From an uncultured Lachnospiraceae bacterium (GTDB lineage: Bacteria > Bacillota > Clostridia > Lachnospirales > Lachnospiraceae): a stretch of DNA of 45,840 nt. Below, piece after piece: positions 1 to 9,700 of the stretch (position 1 is its first letter; the number at the start of each line of letters is the position of its first letter). The position numbers were made by a program, and so were the translations under genes. Below the pieces are notes generated by a model. It made no database searches. It saw only the letters and a program-made list of their open reading frames with translations, and was not told the origin of the DNA. Location of the stretch: NCBI GenBank assembly GCA_947174495.1, contig CAMWJC010000019.1:1-45840 (forward strand). The letters are read 5' to 3'.

Positions 1-309
1 GGAGGAGAGGGACAGAAAATTGCTTTGGCGCGTGCTTTATATAAAGACGCACCTATCGTGCTATTAGACGAACCCACCGCAGCTATGGACCCAAAAGCTG
101 AATACGAGCTTTATCAAAGATTTAATGAAATGGTTCAAGGAAAAACAGTAGTATATATATCGCATAGACTATCAAGTGCCAAATTCTGTGATGTAATAGC
201 GGTATTTAGTAATGGACAAATAATTGAGTATGGATCACATGATGAATTGTATAGTAAAGGCGGATTATATACGGAGTTATTTTCAATGCAATCTCAGTTT
301 TATTGTTAG
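1..309 (+). CDS. ABC transporter ATP-binding protein, C-terminal fragment
   Basis: Only the last ~102 residues are in the window; the gene begins upstream. The frame opens inside the ABC signature region (GGEGQKIALARAL), followed by Walker B (IVLLDEP), a D-loop (TAAMDP) and the H-loop (YISHRLSS). The ending (GQIIEYGSHDELYSKGGLYTELF) is typical of fused or half-size exporter ATPases such as peptide, bacteriocin or multidrug exporters (MsbA/LahT type). It would power export at the cytoplasmic membrane. The substrate cannot be told from this piece, and whether a transmembrane domain is fused at the N-terminus lies outside the window. Confidence 0.9.
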   Translation, partial: GGEGQKIALARALYKDAPIVLLDEPTAAMDPKAEYELYQRFNEMVQGKTVVYISHRLSSAKFCDVIAVFSNGQIIEYGSHDELYSKGGLYTELFSMQSQFYC

Positions 310-383
310 TGATTTGTGTGGAGATTTGTTTGTTAATATGAGATAGTCTTAACACAAGATATCAAAATACGTATAGACCTGAT

Positions 384-432
384 CGGAGCCGTCGCATTAA
401 TGATTAAGCAAATCATGGATGCGACAGCTCCG
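384..432. repeat. 49-nt near-perfect hairpin in intergenic space
   Basis: Nested arms CGGAGC, GTCGCAT and ATGATT pair with AATCAT, ATGCGAC and GCTCCG, interrupted only by symmetric mismatches. No T-run follows on either strand, so it is not a standard terminator. The rest of the 189-base gap between the flanking genes shows nothing else convincing. It may be an RNA structure at the 3' end of the ABC transporter transcript or a small palindromic repeat. Confidence 0.6.
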
Positions 433-498
433 TATAAGCTAATATCGAACGAAGTGAGGATGGGCTTCTGTTTTTATTCTACAATCCAATAGATAATT

Positions 499-1359
499 TT
501 ACTTTGTTCTTTCTTTGCTATATTGCAAAAATTCTTTTATCAGTCCGCAAAAGGCTTCCCCTTTCTTCTTTACTTGCCATGCGTCAATATATTCACTGCA
601 GCAATCTATTGAATAAAAGTATCTATAAGTGTCTCCGCAACCTGCAACTATAAGTGGGTGGTTTACCTGAATCACTTCCGCTTTTCGCCATAAATCCTTT
701 AATCCCTTTGCTGAAAGTGTCTCATCAAATAATTCTTCCAACGGCTTCATTGAAAAATAAATTCTCAGATAACTCATATGATTAAAGCCGTCTGCCATCA
801 TAAGCTGTTTTAGTTCTTCGGCATCAAAACGTTTCATGGCCCATTTTTTTTCGGGCGTTTTGTATTGGCTATAAATCAACAGCCTCTGCGACAGAAAAGA
901 TATTAAATCATAGAAAGCATCTTCTTTCCAATATCCATTTATCGATTGCAATTTATATTTAACTTTGGGTTGTTTGCAATAAGTAATCGGATAGTTAAAT
1001 AATTGTACGGTTGGCGAATAGTCAATATTAATCTCTCCAAATTTCCTCTGCCGTCTACATTCCGTACAGCAGGATACAAGCTCAACGGCTTTATAATCAT
1101 CAGTCCCGATTCTGGGAATATAGTTAAAACATAGTTTGAAATAATCATTTTTACAACGGCATTTCTGCTTTGCGGGGTATTTATCCTGAATCAAATCATA
1201 CCAGTAATCTATGCTGTCAAGAATTAAGTAAGATTTTCCTGAGCGCGTTGTAATTAGTCCTACATTTTCATAACGGATATATCGAATCTGAAATTCATCT
1301 TCATAATCCTGCGTGACAATTTCCTTACTTATCAAATCTTCTGTTTGAAACATATGCAA
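499..1359 (-). CDS. hypothetical protein, Cys-containing
   Basis: A 286-residue soluble protein that I do not recognise. A ribosome binding site (GGAGG, about 10 nt before the ATG) supports the start. The first ~60 residues look like a beta-rich module (QIRYIRYENVGLITTRSGKSYLIL). Cysteines occur as CRC and CCTEC around residues 69-105 and might bind metal, although spacing is irregular. The C-terminal half is rich in Trp, Lys and Tyr, with another Cys pair (DCCSEY). No signal peptide or membrane segment is seen. The neighbouring NTF2-like gene is divergently transcribed. Function unknown. Confidence 0.75.
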   Translation of the reverse strand: MHMFQTEDLISKEIVTQDYEDEFQIRYIRYENVGLITTRSGKSYLILDSIDYWYDLIQDKYPAKQKCRCKNDYFKLCFNYIPRIGTDDYKAVELVSCCTECRRQRKFGEINIDYSPTVQLFNYPITYCKQPKVKYKLQSINGYWKEDAFYDLISFLSQRLLIYSQYKTPEKKWAMKRFDAEELKQLMMADGFNHMSYLRIYFSMKPLEELFDETLSAKGLKDLWRKAEVIQVNHPLIVAGCGDTYRYFYSIDCCSEYIDAWQVKKKGEAFCGLIKEFLQYSKERTK

Positions 1360-1464
1360 TTAATTCCTCCACAGTTCAAATTTACTGGTTTTATTATACC
1401 ATAGCTTCATGCTTATATATAGTTTTTCTCATTTTCCAATGCCTAAGAGGTTTTCAGTTTATGA

Positions 1465-1493
1465 TTGTTTAGTGTAAGATTAAAGGGTATAAT
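1465..1493 (+). promoter_or_regulatory. promoter for the NTF2-like gene
   Basis: TTGTTT (1465-1470) and a consensus TATAAT (1488-1493) are separated by 17 nt, about 30 nt upstream of the start codon. Confidence 0.6.
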
Positions 1494-1526
1494 GTAATAA
1501 ATTAAATCGTAAATAAGGTGATAAAA

Positions 1527-2057
1527 ATGAATATAGAAAGTGAAACGGTAATTAAGCCACTTGTTGAAACCTGCGATACTTTGGAACAATATTGTGATTT
1601 GAAAGAGAAAATCATTATAGAACTCTTTAATTTTTTAAAAGAGATTGTTGACTTAGAGAGAGAGATGTCTTTGCGTCTTAGAAACTATGAGAAATTAGCG
1701 GTAGATGGTTCATTAACGAGGGAACAAATGGATCATATGTGTTCCGATATTTTTGCCGAACATGAAGAACGTCGTCAAAAAATTACTGAGAAAAAATGCA
1801 CCAATGAATTTTTGGAAAAATATCGGGAATTTGGCATATCTTCACCGTCAAAATATGATTATGTTGTTTCCGGATGCGAAAAATGTATTTTTACAATGAG
1901 TAAACCAAAACAAGCACTTGTTGTAGTTGAATTTAGAAAAGGCACTGTTTGTTGTAAACATCGCTTTCGGCTGAAAAAAGAGAAAGATGAGTGGAGAATT
2001 TGTGCATTTAGTGTTTGGACCACTTATGATTCCAAATGGCACAGAGGAGGTGTCTGA
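1527..2057 (+). CDS. NTF2-like protein, possible immunity protein
   Basis: 176 residues from ATG 1527, which has AAGGTGAT just upstream; an in-frame GTG at 1518 is less likely because it overlaps that site. The first ~90 residues form a helical region (EKIIIELFNFLKEIVDLERE, ELRRKITEKK type). The second part ends with alternating beta strands (ALVVVEFRKGT, HRFRLKKEKDEWRICAFSV) like the last strands of the NTF2 fold in polymorphic-toxin immunity families. A CxxC-like pair (GCEKCIF) lies near residue 120. No toxin gene is adjacent, so the immunity role is inference from fold-like pattern only. Confidence 0.7.
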   Translation: MNIESETVIKPLVETCDTLEQYCDLKEKIIIELFNFLKEIVDLEREMSLRLRNYEKLAVDGSLTREQMDHMCSDIFAEHEERRQKITEKKCTNEFLEKYREFGISSPSKYDYVVSGCEKCIFTMSKPKQALVVVEFRKGTVCCKHRFRLKKEKDEWRICAFSVWTTYDSKWHRGGV

Positions 2058-2098
2058 TAAGTGTTTTTTATTCGGAAGATGGGATTGAAGAAAAATTA

Positions 2099-2317
2099 CT
2101 ACCTCGCAAACGCTTCATGATAGCCCTTGCCTGCTAAATATGTGTCTCTGCTAAGTGGAAACTGTAAAGGATTTTCTTCCAAACGTTCATACACATTTTC
2201 GATTCCATCCAACAAATGCCGGGCGGCTTGTTCATTTTTTAACCTTTCCAATAAATGCCGTACAAGATTATCAAGCAATTCATCAGCATGCTCTGTAACA
2301 ATCAGTTTATAAGCCAT
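2099..2317 (-). pseudogene. RelE/ParE-type toxin, C-terminally truncated
   Basis: The 72 readable residues match the N-terminal three quarters of a ParE/RelE toxin: the opening strand YKLIVTEHADELLDNLV, helices with AARHLLDGIENVYERLEENP, then FPLSRDTYLAGKGYHEA. Family members normally run to ~95-105 residues and end with a strand pair resembling NYIVIFRV...VYI. Here two stops (TAG TAA) occur after YHEAFAR; beyond them the same frame reads FFFNPIFRIKNTY, which resembles the missing strand. The gene therefore looks decayed at its 3' end. It overlaps the antitoxin stop by 11 nt, the usual coupled arrangement. Confidence 0.6.
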
Positions 2318-2567
2318 ATTTTGTCCTCATCCCAGCCAAAGCAGTTCTTGCATCTTTTATCTGACCGTTTTCTATCTGTTTCTCGGATAATTCTATATCT
2401 CGATACATAGAAAGCTGTCGCATGGTATTCTCAAATATTTCCATACTCATGATTACCATATCACCATATCCGTTTTTGGTAATATAAATAGGTTCATCTA
2501 TCTTATGGCACATTACAGATATCTCCGAAGTATTTTTCAAGTCCTTAATGGGTATAATGTGTGGCAT
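2307..2567 (-). CDS. Phd/YefM family antitoxin
   Basis: 86 residues starting at MPHIIPIKDL, preceded by GGAGGGA about 7 nt upstream; an upstream in-frame ATG at 2621 lacks a comparable site. The sequence IKDLKNTSEISVMCHKIDEPIYITKNGYGDMVIMSMEIFE is the hallmark of Phd/YefM antitoxins (N-terminal DNA-binding fold, C-terminal toxin-binding helix). It would repress its own promoter and neutralise the overlapping RelE/ParE toxin. As the toxin appears truncated, the antitoxin may now be an orphan. Confidence 0.9.
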   Translation of the reverse strand: MPHIIPIKDLKNTSEISVMCHKIDEPIYITKNGYGDMVIMSMEIFENTMRQLSMYRDIELSEKQIENGQIKDARTALAGMRTKYGL

Positions 2568-2687
2568 TTTATGTCCCTCCTTTTGTGGGTTAATTATACC
2601 ATAATTATCCCCTTTTCTCAATGGGATTATTATATAAATAAAATTCTAAAAAAACTTGGATTTGAGACTTGATTAACAACTGCTGTA

Positions 2688-3158
2688 CTATTCGTGTTCT
2701 TTACAACTCATTTTTTTAACCACTAACTTAAATACCGTAACCGCATTAATCATTTTTTCATCAAAATGCCAATTCTGTTTCTTGGTATTATGTTCCATGA
2801 GCAATGAAAGCCCCAATTTCTTTTCATTGATTTCTGTTACTATGCTAACGACACCATTCCCAATAATGCTCTGAAAGCGTGCAGAATAACCGCAGGCAAG
2901 GTCTGCTTCATTAAGCGTATAATTTGTATCCATTTCAAATCCGACAATGGGATTTTTCTTAATTAATTCAATCTTTCGTCCTTCTTTTGCTCCATGGAAA
3001 TAGAAAATATAAGTACCATCCTTTGCCTCATATCCAAAGTTAAGTGGGACAATATATACTTCTTCATCATCATGAAAACCAATTCTACAACAGGTACATT
3101 GACTTATGATGTTTTCAATTTTCATTAAATCTGTTATTTCTCTATCTTTTCTTCTCAT
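2688..3158 (-). CDS. pyridoxamine 5'-phosphate oxidase-like (NimA-type) flavoprotein
   Basis: 156 residues of the split-barrel flavin-binding family found in NimA nitroimidazole-resistance-like proteins. Recognisable pieces are MRRKDREITD at the start, CTCCRIGFHDDEEVYIVPLNFGYE, the FYFHGAKEGRKIELI segment and the VGFEMD strand followed by a Cys-containing segment. Such proteins bind FMN or heme and reduce small molecules in the cytoplasm; the physiological substrate is generally unknown. The gene starts 4 nt after the stop of the methyltransferase, so the two are probably co-transcribed. Confidence 0.88.
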   Translation of the reverse strand: MRRKDREITDLMKIENIISQCTCCRIGFHDDEEVYIVPLNFGYEAKDGTYIFYFHGAKEGRKIELIKKNPIVGFEMDTNYTLNEADLACGYSARFQSIIGNGVVSIVTEINEKKLGLSLLMEHNTKKQNWHFDEKMINAVTVFKLVVKKMSCKEHE

Positions 3159-3162
3159 ATCA

Positions 3163-4017
3163 CTATTTCTTATTGATTCCGCGAATAATCATTGTTATTG
3201 ATGTGATTGTATCCCACTGCTTATTCCCTTTTCTATACAATTCTATTCGAGAGTCATATTTTTCATTTATTACATCGACAATTCTATTTGTTTCTGCTGA
3301 TTTTACAGACTGAACCGCTTCAAGCTCTGAAGCCCGCTCTGAATTTATTATATCCTCTGCCATTTGAGATGAATATTTAGGATTATCCGGTGTTAGATCA
3401 ATTACTGCGTATCCTGTGGAAACATTTGCAAATCCATTATTCTCCATTGCCATTGGCAGTTCTTGTTCAGTCATACTGTATTTTCCAACAGCATATTTTT
3501 CAAGGATGTTTTCTTCGTCTGTAATACTATCCCAAAATTCTTTTTCAGCCTTTGTCATTTTAAGACATTCGGCAAGGTGCTTAATGCCTTTTCTTGCTGA
3601 TAACACAAGGCATACACCGTTATCTCTTAATACTCTTTTCTGCTCTGCATAAAATATCGTAGGTTCGATATGCTCGCAAACAGTATGCGAAATAGTTACA
3701 TCAAAAGTATCTGCCTCAAATGGCAAGACTGTAGCATCGCCTTCGATAAATTTCACTCCTGATATATTTTCTTTGGCATATTCGATAAAATTGCTGTCCC
3801 GGTCAATTGCAACAATTTCTGCATTTGGATACCACCTATGTAATGCGCTGGCTAAAGCACCGGGGCCGCAGCCAATTTCTAATATTTTGAGATTTTGGCT
3901 CTTGTCTAATGAGAATAACTTCTCATACTGTCCATAGAAAAAATCGTCAAATCTAAGTTTTCTGCTCAAATAAAGAGTCTTTATTCCCTGAATGTTTTCA
4001 GACCAAATGTTATTCAT
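3163..4017 (-). CDS. class I SAM-dependent methyltransferase
   Basis: 284 residues from ATG 4017, chosen because GGAG lies 9 nt upstream (an in-frame ATG at 4032 contains that GGAG). The Rossmann motif I reads LKILEIGCGPGALASAL (near residues 45-60), motif II IVAIDRDSNFIEYA, the acidic motif FIEGDATVLPF and motif IV FDVTISHTVCEHI. This is the UbiE/Coq5-like small-molecule methyltransferase fold (Methyltransf_11/25). The substrate is not evident. Upstream, TATAAT on this strand near 4055 could be its -10 box. Likely one operon with the NimA-like gene. Confidence 0.88.
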   Translation of the reverse strand: MNNIWSENIQGIKTLYLSRKLRFDDFFYGQYEKLFSLDKSQNLKILEIGCGPGALASALHRWYPNAEIVAIDRDSNFIEYAKENISGVKFIEGDATVLPFEADTFDVTISHTVCEHIEPTIFYAEQKRVLRDNGVCLVLSARKGIKHLAECLKMTKAEKEFWDSITDEENILEKYAVGKYSMTEQELPMAMENNGFANVSTGYAVIDLTPDNPKYSSQMAEDIINSERASELEAVQSVKSAETNRIVDVINEKYDSRIELYRKGNKQWDTITSITMIIRGINKK

Positions 4018-4090
4018 TTTACACATCTCCATAATTCTAAATTGTCGATTTGATTATATCATACTCTATAAAGCTTTTACTATTAGCGGA

Positions 4091-4119
4091 TTGATTTTTA
4101 ATGTAATAATAAATAAAAT
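4091..4119 (+). promoter_or_regulatory. promoter for the GH43 gene
   Basis: TTGATT (4091-4096) and TAAAAT (4114-4119) with a 17-nt spacer, leaving a ~90-nt 5' leader before the GH43 start. Assigned by consensus only. Confidence 0.45.
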
Positions 4120-4214
4120 ATAGGAAGGGCAGTGGCGGCGGATATTAGTCTTTTCTGTCTGAGAAAGGCCCTTTAAGTCAGGCACAGTACCATGATGATA
4201 TAGGAGGCAGGGGA

Positions 4215-5912
4215 ATGAAAAGAAATAACGGATATATAAAAGTATATACAAGACTGGTGGACAAAGACAGCTATCCGGAAGGGCTGGCTTACAGCATCCA
4301 TATGGCCGGCAGTCAGGATGGAGAGATATATTTACCTTTAAATAAAAATTATGGCATTCTTTTTGCGAAGGCAGAAATCAGACAGGATGATACCATCTGT
4401 CCAAAGGGGGTTAAGGAGCCTCGGGTTTTTCGCTTAAAAGAAGGGGGATATGGCATCGCAGCAGTAAGAGTCAATGAAAATGGTGAGAGGGAGGAGAGCG
4501 GACAAGGCAAGCTTCTTTTATGGAAAACATGGGATTTTATTTCTTTTGAAAATGCCGGATTGATTGCAGCAAGTGAAGTGGAGCGAATGAGAGCGGATGA
4601 AGAGGCTTTCGGTCAAGCAGGTATTTGTGAAGACAAAGAACAAGAATTTTTAAATCTGGTATCCGACTGTCTGGAAATTGATGCTGACATTCTTGCACGG
4701 GCAGAGGAATACTGGAATCCTGTTTATAATACAGAAATAGTTGTTCCGGAATGTGCTGAAATCTGTTCGGCGGAAGAATTGGAGAGTATAACGGCAACAG
4801 CTATATACTCAGATGGCTCATCTGTTTCCAAAAGAGTGGTATGGGAGGATGAGAAAATTGATTTTTCTGTTTCAGGGATTTATGAGGTGTCGGGTAAAGT
4901 GATGGATAAAAGCTATCCATTTCCGCTGGCTAAGGGGTATGGAGATCCGGTAGTTTTTCGCTGGGAAGAAAAGTGGTATTATATCTCAACTAACGATAAC
5001 GTGGATGATATTGGCATTTATGTCCGGGAGGCAGAAACGGTCAGGGAACTTTTTGGAAATGATGTGACGGAGCACTTAATTCTGGAACAGGATGAGGAGC
5101 GGGAGCTGATTCAGACCTTCTGGGCACCGGAGTTTCATGTGATAGGAGGCGAACTTTATATTCTGTTTGCAGTCAGCAGCAGAGTATGGGGACCTCAATG
5201 TCATTTTATGAAGCTGAAAAAGGGGCAGCCTATTATAAAAGCAGAGAGCTGGGAAGATCCTGTCAGAGTTAGAAAGATGGATGGCAGCTGGCTTTCAGAG
5301 GATGGAATCACATTGGATATGACCTATCTGAAAACAATCCGAGGGTCTTATCTTGTATGGTCTTATAGAAGACACATAGGAACACCGGAAGATACAGGGT
5401 CCATGCTGTATATTGCTGCAGCTGACGAAAGCGAACCATGGAAGCTGGTCAGTGATCCGGTACTGTTGTCCCGTCCGCTTTTTGGGTGGGAAAATGTTGC
5501 AGGAACCATTAACAATGAAGGCCCCTATTCCTTTGTGAAGAATGGAATCGTGTATTTAACATATTCCGGAGGTTCTGCCAACAGTTATACATATGCGTTA
5601 GGACTTCTTACCGCTCAGGAAACAGATGATTTGCTGGATGTTTCATCCTGGAGCAAGCGGTGTACGCCTGTGCTTTCATTTTATTCTGTGGAGGGGGAAT
5701 ATGGACCGGGGCATAACTCCTTTTTTGAAGATGAGGATGGGGATTTGATGATTGCCTACCATGGAGAGACGGGACTAGATCAACATCTGCGTTGTGACGG
5801 TATCCGGCGGGTACATTTCCGCAAAGATGGTTCTCCGGAATTTGGAATGTCAGCAAAGAACGATCTTGATGAGAAATTGACAGCAGTAAAAATGAAAATA
5901 GTGGTAAAGTGA
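4215..5912 (+). CDS. glycoside hydrolase family 43 protein
   Basis: 565 residues, cytoplasmic (no signal peptide), started by ATG after GGAGGCAGGGG. The first ~230 residues contain an accessory beta-rich region. The five-bladed propeller follows: YGDPVVFRW (Asp244, candidate general base), TFWAPEFH (the WAPE motif common in GH43), EDGITLDM, NNEGPYSF (Glu435, candidate general acid) and GPGHNSFF near the end (metal-coordinating His in this family). GH43 enzymes cleave beta-xylosides and alpha-L-arabinofuranosides; the lack of a secretion signal suggests it acts on imported oligosaccharides. No transporter or sugar regulator sits beside it, so it appears monocistronic with its own terminator. 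Confidence 0.88.
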   Translation: MKRNNGYIKVYTRLVDKDSYPEGLAYSIHMAGSQDGEIYLPLNKNYGILFAKAEIRQDDTICPKGVKEPRVFRLKEGGYGIAAVRVNENGEREESGQGKLLLWKTWDFISFENAGLIAASEVERMRADEEAFGQAGICEDKEQEFLNLVSDCLEIDADILARAEEYWNPVYNTEIVVPECAEICSAEELESITATAIYSDGSSVSKRVVWEDEKIDFSVSGIYEVSGKVMDKSYPFPLAKGYGDPVVFRWEEKWYYISTNDNVDDIGIYVREAETVRELFGNDVTEHLILEQDEERELIQTFWAPEFHVIGGELYILFAVSSRVWGPQCHFMKLKKGQPIIKAESWEDPVRVRKMDGSWLSEDGITLDMTYLKTIRGSYLVWSYRRHIGTPEDTGSMLYIAAADESEPWKLVSDPVLLSRPLFGWENVAGTINNEGPYSFVKNGIVYLTYSGGSANSYTYALGLLTAQETDDLLDVSSWSKRCTPVLSFYSVEGEYGPGHNSFFEDEDGDLMIAYHGETGLDQHLRCDGIRRVHFRKDGSPEFGMSAKNDLDEKLTAVKMKIVVK

Positions 5913-5962
5913 CAAGCTGTTTGAATATAAATAATAAGGAAACCTGCTAAAGATAGGTTTTG

Positions 5963-5998
5963 AGGGACGTGCATATTTTTATGACACGTCTCTTTTTT
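5963..5998 (+). terminator. Rho-independent terminator after GH43
   Basis: Stem AGGGACGTG (5963-5971) pairs with CACGTCTCT (5985-5993), followed by a T-run. Confidence 0.8.
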
Positions 5999-6099
5999 GC
6001 GTGAAATGCCATAGTCTTATTTACCATATTAAATGCAAAAGCAACAAAATAACGTACGAAAAATAGCGTCAAAAAAGCCGATACTTTATTTCTCTCCTT

Positions 6100-6131
6100 C
6101 TTATTGACAAAAAGTCAATAAGAGATATACT
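6100..6131 (+). promoter_or_regulatory. TetR operator overlapping promoter
   Basis: A perfect inverted repeat, CTTATTGAC and GTCAATAAG separated by AAAAA (6100-6122), contains the -35 hexamer TTGACA (6104-6109). The -10 TATACT lies 16 nt downstream (6126-6131). This is a typical autoregulatory TetR site and would control the regulator and the two surface-protein genes behind it. Confidence 0.75.
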
Positions 6132-6169
6132 ATAATCAGCAGTAAAAGGCTTTGAAAGAAGGATTTATT

Positions 6170-6760
6170 ATGTCGAAAAGAATCAATGACACGCAATTGC
6201 GCAGGCAGCAGATTTTGAAATCTGCAAGAAAGGTCTTTTTGGAAAAAGGTTTTCAGGGAGCAACTATTGATGACATAGCGAAAGAAGAGGGGGTTGTCCG
6301 GGGAACGATCCTGTACCATTACAAGACCAAAGAACTATTAATGGAGGCGGTGCTTGAGGAGGGCAGCAGGGAGTGGAATCCCTTGCTTACTGACTTAGTA
6401 GCAAAGCGTGAGATACCCGTTATGGAACGGATAGACAGGATTTTTACGCTTTGTGAAGCGTATTTTACTGATGAAAAGCTGGAAATGGATCAATATACGC
6501 GAGAACCGGAGGAAATGCGGTTCCTGTTAGACCAAATGAGGCTGAAAAATTTTTATCGGCAGACAGAAGGGCTGGCGGTACTTCTGGAAGAAGGGATTGA
6601 AACAGGTGAGCTGTCATTAGATAATCCCAAAGCCCAGGCAGCTTCCGCTATGTTTGCGGTTTTTGGGATTATGGGAACGGATATCTCACCGGAGGAACTA
6701 AAGGTACAATTGCAGGTGATCAAGGAACAGTTATTATCGTCTTGCGGAAATGTTATATAA
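6170..6760 (+). CDS. TetR/AcrR family transcriptional regulator
   Basis: 196 residues from ATG 6170 (AAGAAGGA upstream). The N-terminal HTH is canonical: RRQQILKSARKVFLEKGFQGATIDDIAKEEGVVRGTILYHYKTKELLMEAVL. The C-terminal ligand domain (about residues 60-196) contains LLEEGIETGELSLDNPKAQAASAMFAVFGIMG. It probably represses its own promoter through the perfect 9-bp palindrome that covers the -35 box. The M60 peptidase gene begins 31 nt after its stop with no terminator between, so regulator, peptidase and cohesin-like protein probably form one transcript. The inducer is unknown. Confidence 0.9.
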   Translation: MSKRINDTQLRRQQILKSARKVFLEKGFQGATIDDIAKEEGVVRGTILYHYKTKELLMEAVLEEGSREWNPLLTDLVAKREIPVMERIDRIFTLCEAYFTDEKLEMDQYTREPEEMRFLLDQMRLKNFYRQTEGLAVLLEEGIETGELSLDNPKAQAASAMFAVFGIMGTDISPEELKVQLQVIKEQLLSSCGNVI

Positions 6761-6791
6761 ACAAAAGCGGCTAAAGAAAAGGAGAAGATGT

Positions 6792-9700
6792 ATGAAACGA
6801 ATGATGGCATGGCTATTGGCGCTTTGTCTGACCGCAACGTGCATCCTTCCGGTTCGGGCAGCAGACACGGGCGGAATGGATTTACTCAAAACAGCGCAGG
6901 AAGATGCGGATTCAGACAGTCAGCAGACCAAAGAAAGAGCGGAAGAGGAAACAGAAGAAGAGAAGGTTGATTCTGAATCAGAAAGCGGTGATGAGACAGA
7001 AGAAGATTCTTGGATGGAAGATGAGACAAAGAATGGGACAGGGGATGAAATTGCGGATGAACCTGAAGAAGGATTCCAGGCGGAAGACATGCCGGATACT
7101 AAGACAGAAGATGAAGCCGGAGATGGGATTCAGATCATGCAGGACTCCCCGGCAGATGATGAAAGCTGGAATGACCGGCAAGTTTTATCAACTGTCACCG
7201 GCGGCGTTGAGGTAATCTTGATGAATGCGCTCCCAATTAGCGGAGACAAAAAGATCAAACTGAAAGTGACGCTGGAAAATGAGGGCAGCAAAGAGGTAAT
7301 CATTGGAAGCGATTCGCAGAAACATGTTACATTGTTTGATAAATTGGAGGCAGGAAATTATCATTTGACGATATCAGAGGCGGAAACGGGTAATTCCGGG
7401 TTTGGCTTTCTTGCCTATGAGCAGGATATCGAAGTTTCCGGCGATATTAAGACGGCGGAGATCTATACCGGTTTTGTGGAATTGGCTGGTATTGAGTATA
7501 CGGAAAATGCACCGCATCCGGGCGCTATGCTGATTGGAGATGTAAACAGGGATGGCATTCTGGATGATATGGACAAGGATGCGATCATGCAGGCAATCAG
7601 CCAGGGGACGGATGGTGCGCTGAAAGGGAACCCGGATCATAATCCTACGGATTTAAATAAGGATGGACAGACTGACCTTGTGGATCTGCAATATTATGTC
7701 AATAGCAAGGCAAGGCTGAATGATAATGCAGATACTACAGCGTCCCTATATAGCAGGGTTTCACCTGATGCAGTGCAGGTAAATATCAATACGAGTACTA
7801 CAGATATTGAGGGAAATCCGGAGAATTTATTGAAAGATAATAATGAAAAGGTAACATTAAAGAGCAAAGGCGGGAATATTTCAGAGGATTTCCCGGTGGA
7901 GATCGGTTTTAACTTGGAAAGTGGCGGCCAGGCGGCACATGAGATGGAGCAGATCACGATTTCCATGGGGGAAAATGGCATTGAAAGCGGAACCCTGACT
8001 GTGATAACGGAAGAGGGGGGGAAGCTGCCTGATTATGTGATTGAAGATGGAAAAGTAGTGTCGGTAAGCCGTATGTCGTCTGTAGGAGAGGAAGGGCAAA
8101 GCGGTTCGTTGACCATTGATCTTGGAGGGCAGACTGCTGTAAAAAAGATCACACTGACAATTACCGGAATGAAATTTGGCGGAAATCTGGCAGAGATTTC
8201 CAAGGTGGAATTTTTAAATGACACGGAAAACAGGATTCCTGCACCTGACATGAATGTACCTGACGGGCTGGGCACAACAGGAGGGAACAAGTCCTTCCGT
8301 GTGACATGGAATAAGCAGGTAAACGTGACCGGATATGAGGTGGAAATCAGCCATAATGGGCAGACGGAAACCAGGCGTGTGGCCTCTAACCAGCTGGAAG
8401 TGAAATCCTTTATGGGAGGAAGGCTGAAAAACGGTGATGTTTATGAAGTCAGAGTACAGTCTGTAAACGGCACATGGACCAGCGGCTACTCAGGCAGTGT
8501 ATCGGCAAGCCCGGTTATTTCAGGTAAGCCTGATGCACCGGATAATCTGAAAGCAGTGGGAGGCTATTGCCGTATTAAACTGACATGGAAGAACATGGAG
8601 GACACGGATTCCTACAATATTTATTATAAGGCGGAGGGAGAAAGCACTTATAGCAAAATCACCGGCGTAGATCAAAACAGGCATACAATTTCAAGTCTGA
8701 AAGATGAAACCAGGTATGAGATTTATGTGACAGGTGTGAATGAGCTGGGAGAAAGCAATCCTTCCATCCATTCGGAAGCACGGACGATTACACTCAAACC
8801 GGCGGAAATGCCTAACTACAAGCTGATCAATGAGTCCAATGGGAAAGGGAAGGTAAGCGCTCATATCGCAAGTGTGACTCACGGAAGAGGTTCTATGGTA
8901 TCCAGTTCTTTGGATACGGATAAAAAAAGCGCCCTTGGGACGGTGGATAAGGATGCGGCATCCCATTATCAGATTTTAGACTGGGATGATGGAGCAAGCT
9001 ATCCTTCGCCGGATAAAGGTTTGCTGTTTACGTTGGACGATTATTATGAAATGAATTATATTGCTTTTGCGGAAGCTGAGGATATCGGCTGGTACAGTGG
9101 TGCATATGTTTACTATTATGACCAGGGACACCCAAATGGAACTGCGGCTCAGAATGTATCTTTATTACAGCGGACCGATGTAAACGGACGGAAGTATTAT
9201 ATGATCAAGCTGGCACAGCCAATTAAGGCAAACAAGGTTAGACTGGGATTTACAAGAGGGAATAACCAGCGTGAGATTATTATTTCCGAAGTGAATTTTT
9301 ACTATTATGACAGTTTGGAAAATGATATTCTTGCCTTATATGCCGATGACCTTCACACAGTACTGAAGGGGGATGTAACGGAGGCGGTCATCGAAGAACT
9401 GCAAAAGCGTCTGGACACCAAAGATGCCAAAAGCGGGGAATATCATCCGGAAAGGGCAATGCTTCAAAGAGAGCTGGACAATGCCAGAGGGCTTTTGTCA
9501 TCAGATTTCCAGGAAGTGGTAGAAATTAATGCAAGTATCACTGCTGCAAAAGACGGGCATCTGGGATTTAGTGGATTGAACGCATGGCAGCCCCTTGGTG
9601 TTACGGCATATGAAGGGGAGCAGATCGTAGTATATGTAGGGCATAATCAGCTAAAAACCGGTTCAGATTCGGCGTTAAAGTTAATTGCAACTCAGTATCA

